DNA of 7,324 nucleotides. Origin: Phocaeicola sp. GTDB lineage: Bacteria; Bacteroidota; Bacteroidia; Bacteroidales; Bacteroidaceae. The stretch lies in contig JAHHQU010000091.1 of assembly GCA_020026225.1 (NCBI GenBank), positions 1-7,324 on the forward strand, given 5' to 3'. Under the pieces are notes generated by a model, which was not told the origin of the DNA, did not search any database, and was given only the letters and a program-made list of their open reading frames with translations. The position numbers were made by a program, and so were the translations under genes. The number at the start of each line of letters is the position of its first letter. Position 1 is the stretch's first letter. Below are positions 5,809-7,324 of this stretch, piece by piece.

Positions 5809-7199
5809 AAAGATCAACGATATATCCAATGTTCTTCCTTCTTGCATCTTCCCTCTTGATGGGAAGCTGCAAGTTAGGCAAGCATTTTACCCGTCCCGAA
5901 GTTAATCTTCCACAACGACTGGATTCGATGAATATCGACAGTTCATCGGTAGCAGATGTTCCATGGGAACAAGTATATACAGACACCTTGTTGCAAGGAC
6001 TGATTCGCAAGACCTTAGAATACAACAAGGATATGAAAATGGCTGCAGCTCGTGTGAAAGAATTAGCCGCTATGAAACGAATCGATTTTGCCGATTTATT
6101 TCCCAAGTTGGGTGCCAGCGTATACGGTGAAAAAGAAGCGACCAACGAAGCCGGCAACAATTATTCACCGAGCAATAAATTTTATGTAAAAGCGAATGTA
6201 ACATGGGAACTCGATTTATGGGGAAATCTCCGCTGGGCAAAAGATAAGAGCATGGCAGATTTCTTGGGTTCTATAGAAAACCAACGTGCCTTGAAAATGA
6301 GTCTTATCGCTCAGATGGCACAATCCTATTTCGAGTTGGTAGCTCTCGACAACGAGCTTTCCATTGTCCGACAAACCGTAAATGCCCGTCGCGAAGGATT
6401 GTACCTTGCCCGTATCCGTTATGAAGGGGGATTAACCAATGAAACTCCTTTCCGACAGGCACAAGTCGAATTGGCACGAACAACAACGCTTATTCCTGAC
6501 TTGGAGAAAAAGATTGCCGTTAAAGAAAACGAAATCGCATTTTTGATGGGAGAATATCCCAAGAGAATCCACCGAGCTATTCTTCCTGAAGACGTGCTTC
6601 TTCCTACTGCACTTCCCGTAGGACTGTCATCGACTTTACTGGAAAGACGTCCCGATGTCCGCCAGTCTGAACAAAGTTTGATTGCTGCAAATGCCGCAGT
6701 CGGTATGGCCTACACCAACCTATTTCCACGTCTTTCACTGACAGCCAGTGTGGGTTCTGAAAGTAAAGAACTGGAAAATGTATTGAAATCGCCTTATCAT
6801 TTGTTGAGCGGTACCCTACTGGCCCCTATTTTCAATATGGGGAAAAACCGTGCTTTGCTCAAAGCTAAAAAAGCAGCTTACGAACAGGCGGTATATGCGT
6901 ATGAAAAAGCGGTTCTCAATGCTTTCAAGGATGCACGCAATGCAATCATCGAGTTCAATAAAGCACGTGAAATCTATGAAACCCGTTTGCGCCTTGAACA
7001 AGCATCCAAGAGTTCATTGGAATTGGCCAACCTGCAATACATTAACGGGGTGATTGGATACCTTGATTTGTTGGACGCTCAACGTGGATACTTAGATGCA
7101 CAAATCGGATTAAGCAACTCCATCCGTGACAAACAGATAACCCTTGTACTTCTATACAAAGCACTTGGAGGCGGTTGGAAAGAACCGGAAAAGAATTAA
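5805..7199 (+). CDS. Outer-membrane efflux factor lipoprotein (OprM/NodT/TolC-like)
   Basis: The 464-residue product is the outer-membrane channel of the pump, expected to form a trimeric beta-barrel with a long periplasmic alpha-helical tunnel. A signal peptide (MKRSTIYPMFFLLASSLLMG) ends in a lipobox-like LMGSC, so Cys22 should be lipidated. The mature protein opens with KLGKHFTRPEV, like the start of OprM/CusC proteins. The two outer-membrane efflux repeats lie at about 60-250 (including VTWELDLWGNLRWA at 132-145) and 275-455. The NodT-family signature ERRPDVRQSEQ begins at Glu280 and continues to LFPRLSLTASVG. The second tunnel half contains YINGVIGYLDLLDAQRGYL (412-430), matching the conserved Y-x-x-G and L-D-A-Q pattern. 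The start ATG at 5805 overlaps the transporter TGA in ATGA, implying coupled translation. Length is normal and no key motif is broken. Confidence 0.95.
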   Translation: MKRSTIYPMFFLLASSLLMGSCKLGKHFTRPEVNLPQRLDSMNIDSSSVADVPWEQVYTDTLLQGLIRKTLEYNKDMKMAAARVKELAAMKRIDFADLFPKLGASVYGEKEATNEAGNNYSPSNKFYVKANVTWELDLWGNLRWAKDKSMADFLGSIENQRALKMSLIAQMAQSYFELVALDNELSIVRQTVNARREGLYLARIRYEGGLTNETPFRQAQVELARTTTLIPDLEKKIAVKENEIAFLMGEYPKRIHRAILPEDVLLPTALPVGLSSTLLERRPDVRQSEQSLIAANAAVGMAYTNLFPRLSLTASVGSESKELENVLKSPYHLLSGTLLAPIFNMGKNRALLKAKKAAYEQAVYAYEKAVLNAFKDARNAIIEFNKAREIYETRLRLEQASKSSLELANLQYINGVIGYLDLLDAQRGYLDAQIGLSNSIRDKQITLVLLYKALGGGWKEPEKN

Positions 7200-7274
7200 C
7201 GAACTGTACAGATAAAAAGTAGAGAGTTTACTAAGATCTACCTATTACTGTAGGTCGATAAAGTTACCCAATGG

Positions 7275-7322
7275 GGGTGTGTCAAAATGTATATCAATAC
7301 AAATTGATGCACCCTCTTTTTT
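7275..7322 (+). terminator. Strong long-stem terminator ending the efflux operon
   Basis: An 11-bp outer stem (7275-7285 GGGTGTGTCAA with 7304-7314 TTGATGCACCC) is followed, after an AA/AA internal loop, by a 5-bp upper stem (7288-7292 TGTAT with 7297-7301 ATACA) and an ATCA loop. Six T (7317-7322) come after TC. Two outer pairs are G-U wobbles on the plus strand and would be A-C mismatches on the minus strand. The structure is therefore built for plus-strand RNA. It lies about 75 bases after the outer-membrane gene. Confidence 0.88.
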
Positions 7323-7324
7323 AT

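Noticed and set aside
7247..7256. The string TTACTGTAGGT occurs both at the window start (about 7-17) and near the end (about 7246-7256), suggesting a direct repeat.
   Set aside because: One copy lies within rpsA coding sequence, the identity does not extend beyond 11 bases, and no element connects the two, so chance is the best explanation.
7238..7260. Short inverted repeat ACCTA-N6-TAGGT after the channel gene as a terminator.
   Set aside because: The stem is only 5 bp before a mismatch and no T-run follows; the structure at 7275-7322 is far stronger.
1..7324. A CRISPR array, tRNA, phage or defence system in the window.
   Set aside because: No regularly spaced repeats, cloverleaf-like sequence, integrase, transposase or defence-type protein is visible; the coding space is filled by the five genes described.

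Overview
The window looks like chromosomal DNA from a member of the Bacteroidales (Bacteroides, Phocaeicola or a close relative). The evidence is the Lys/Ala-rich tail of the ribosomal protein S1 fragment, the AT-rich intergenic DNA, the lack of Shine-Dalgarno sequences before the long genes, and the character of the efflux proteins. The genus is inferred from these features and was not tested.

Layout. (1) Positions 1-386 hold the 3' end of rpsA (30S ribosomal protein S1), followed by a clear intrinsic terminator (about 409-449). (2) A second, roughly symmetric hairpin (465-501) lies between rpsA and a convergent gene. (3) Positions 657-932, minus strand, encode a 91-residue ABM-fold protein resembling YgiN-type quinol monooxygenases. 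(4) Positions 933-1406 are a 474-base non-coding divergent region with several AT-rich dyads and short repeats. It is the only sizeable regulatory space for both the ABM gene and the operon to its right. (5) Positions 1407-7199 form a three-gene plus-strand operon encoding a complete tripartite RND efflux pump: periplasmic adaptor, inner-membrane HAE-1-type transporter, and outer-membrane factor lipoprotein. The adaptor-transporter gap is 58 bases, and the transporter and outer-membrane genes overlap by 4 bases (ATGA). (6) A strong long-stem terminator (7275-7322) closes the operon at the window edge.

How the genes work together. The transporter uses the proton gradient (the Asp408/Asp409, Lys935, Arg965 and Thr972 relay is intact) to move substrates from the periplasm or inner membrane. 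The adaptor bridges it to the outer-membrane channel through a hairpin carrying an RLS-type motif. No regulator gene is present in the window, so control must come from elsewhere or act through the dyads in 933-1406.

Nothing here amounts to a new system; this is a well-formed but ordinary efflux locus. The most distinctive point is in the transporter. By hand alignment with AcrB, all six phenylalanines of the AcrB deep-pocket 'hydrophobic trap' are replaced and the switch loop lacks its phenylalanines, which suggests a substrate range different from AcrB's.
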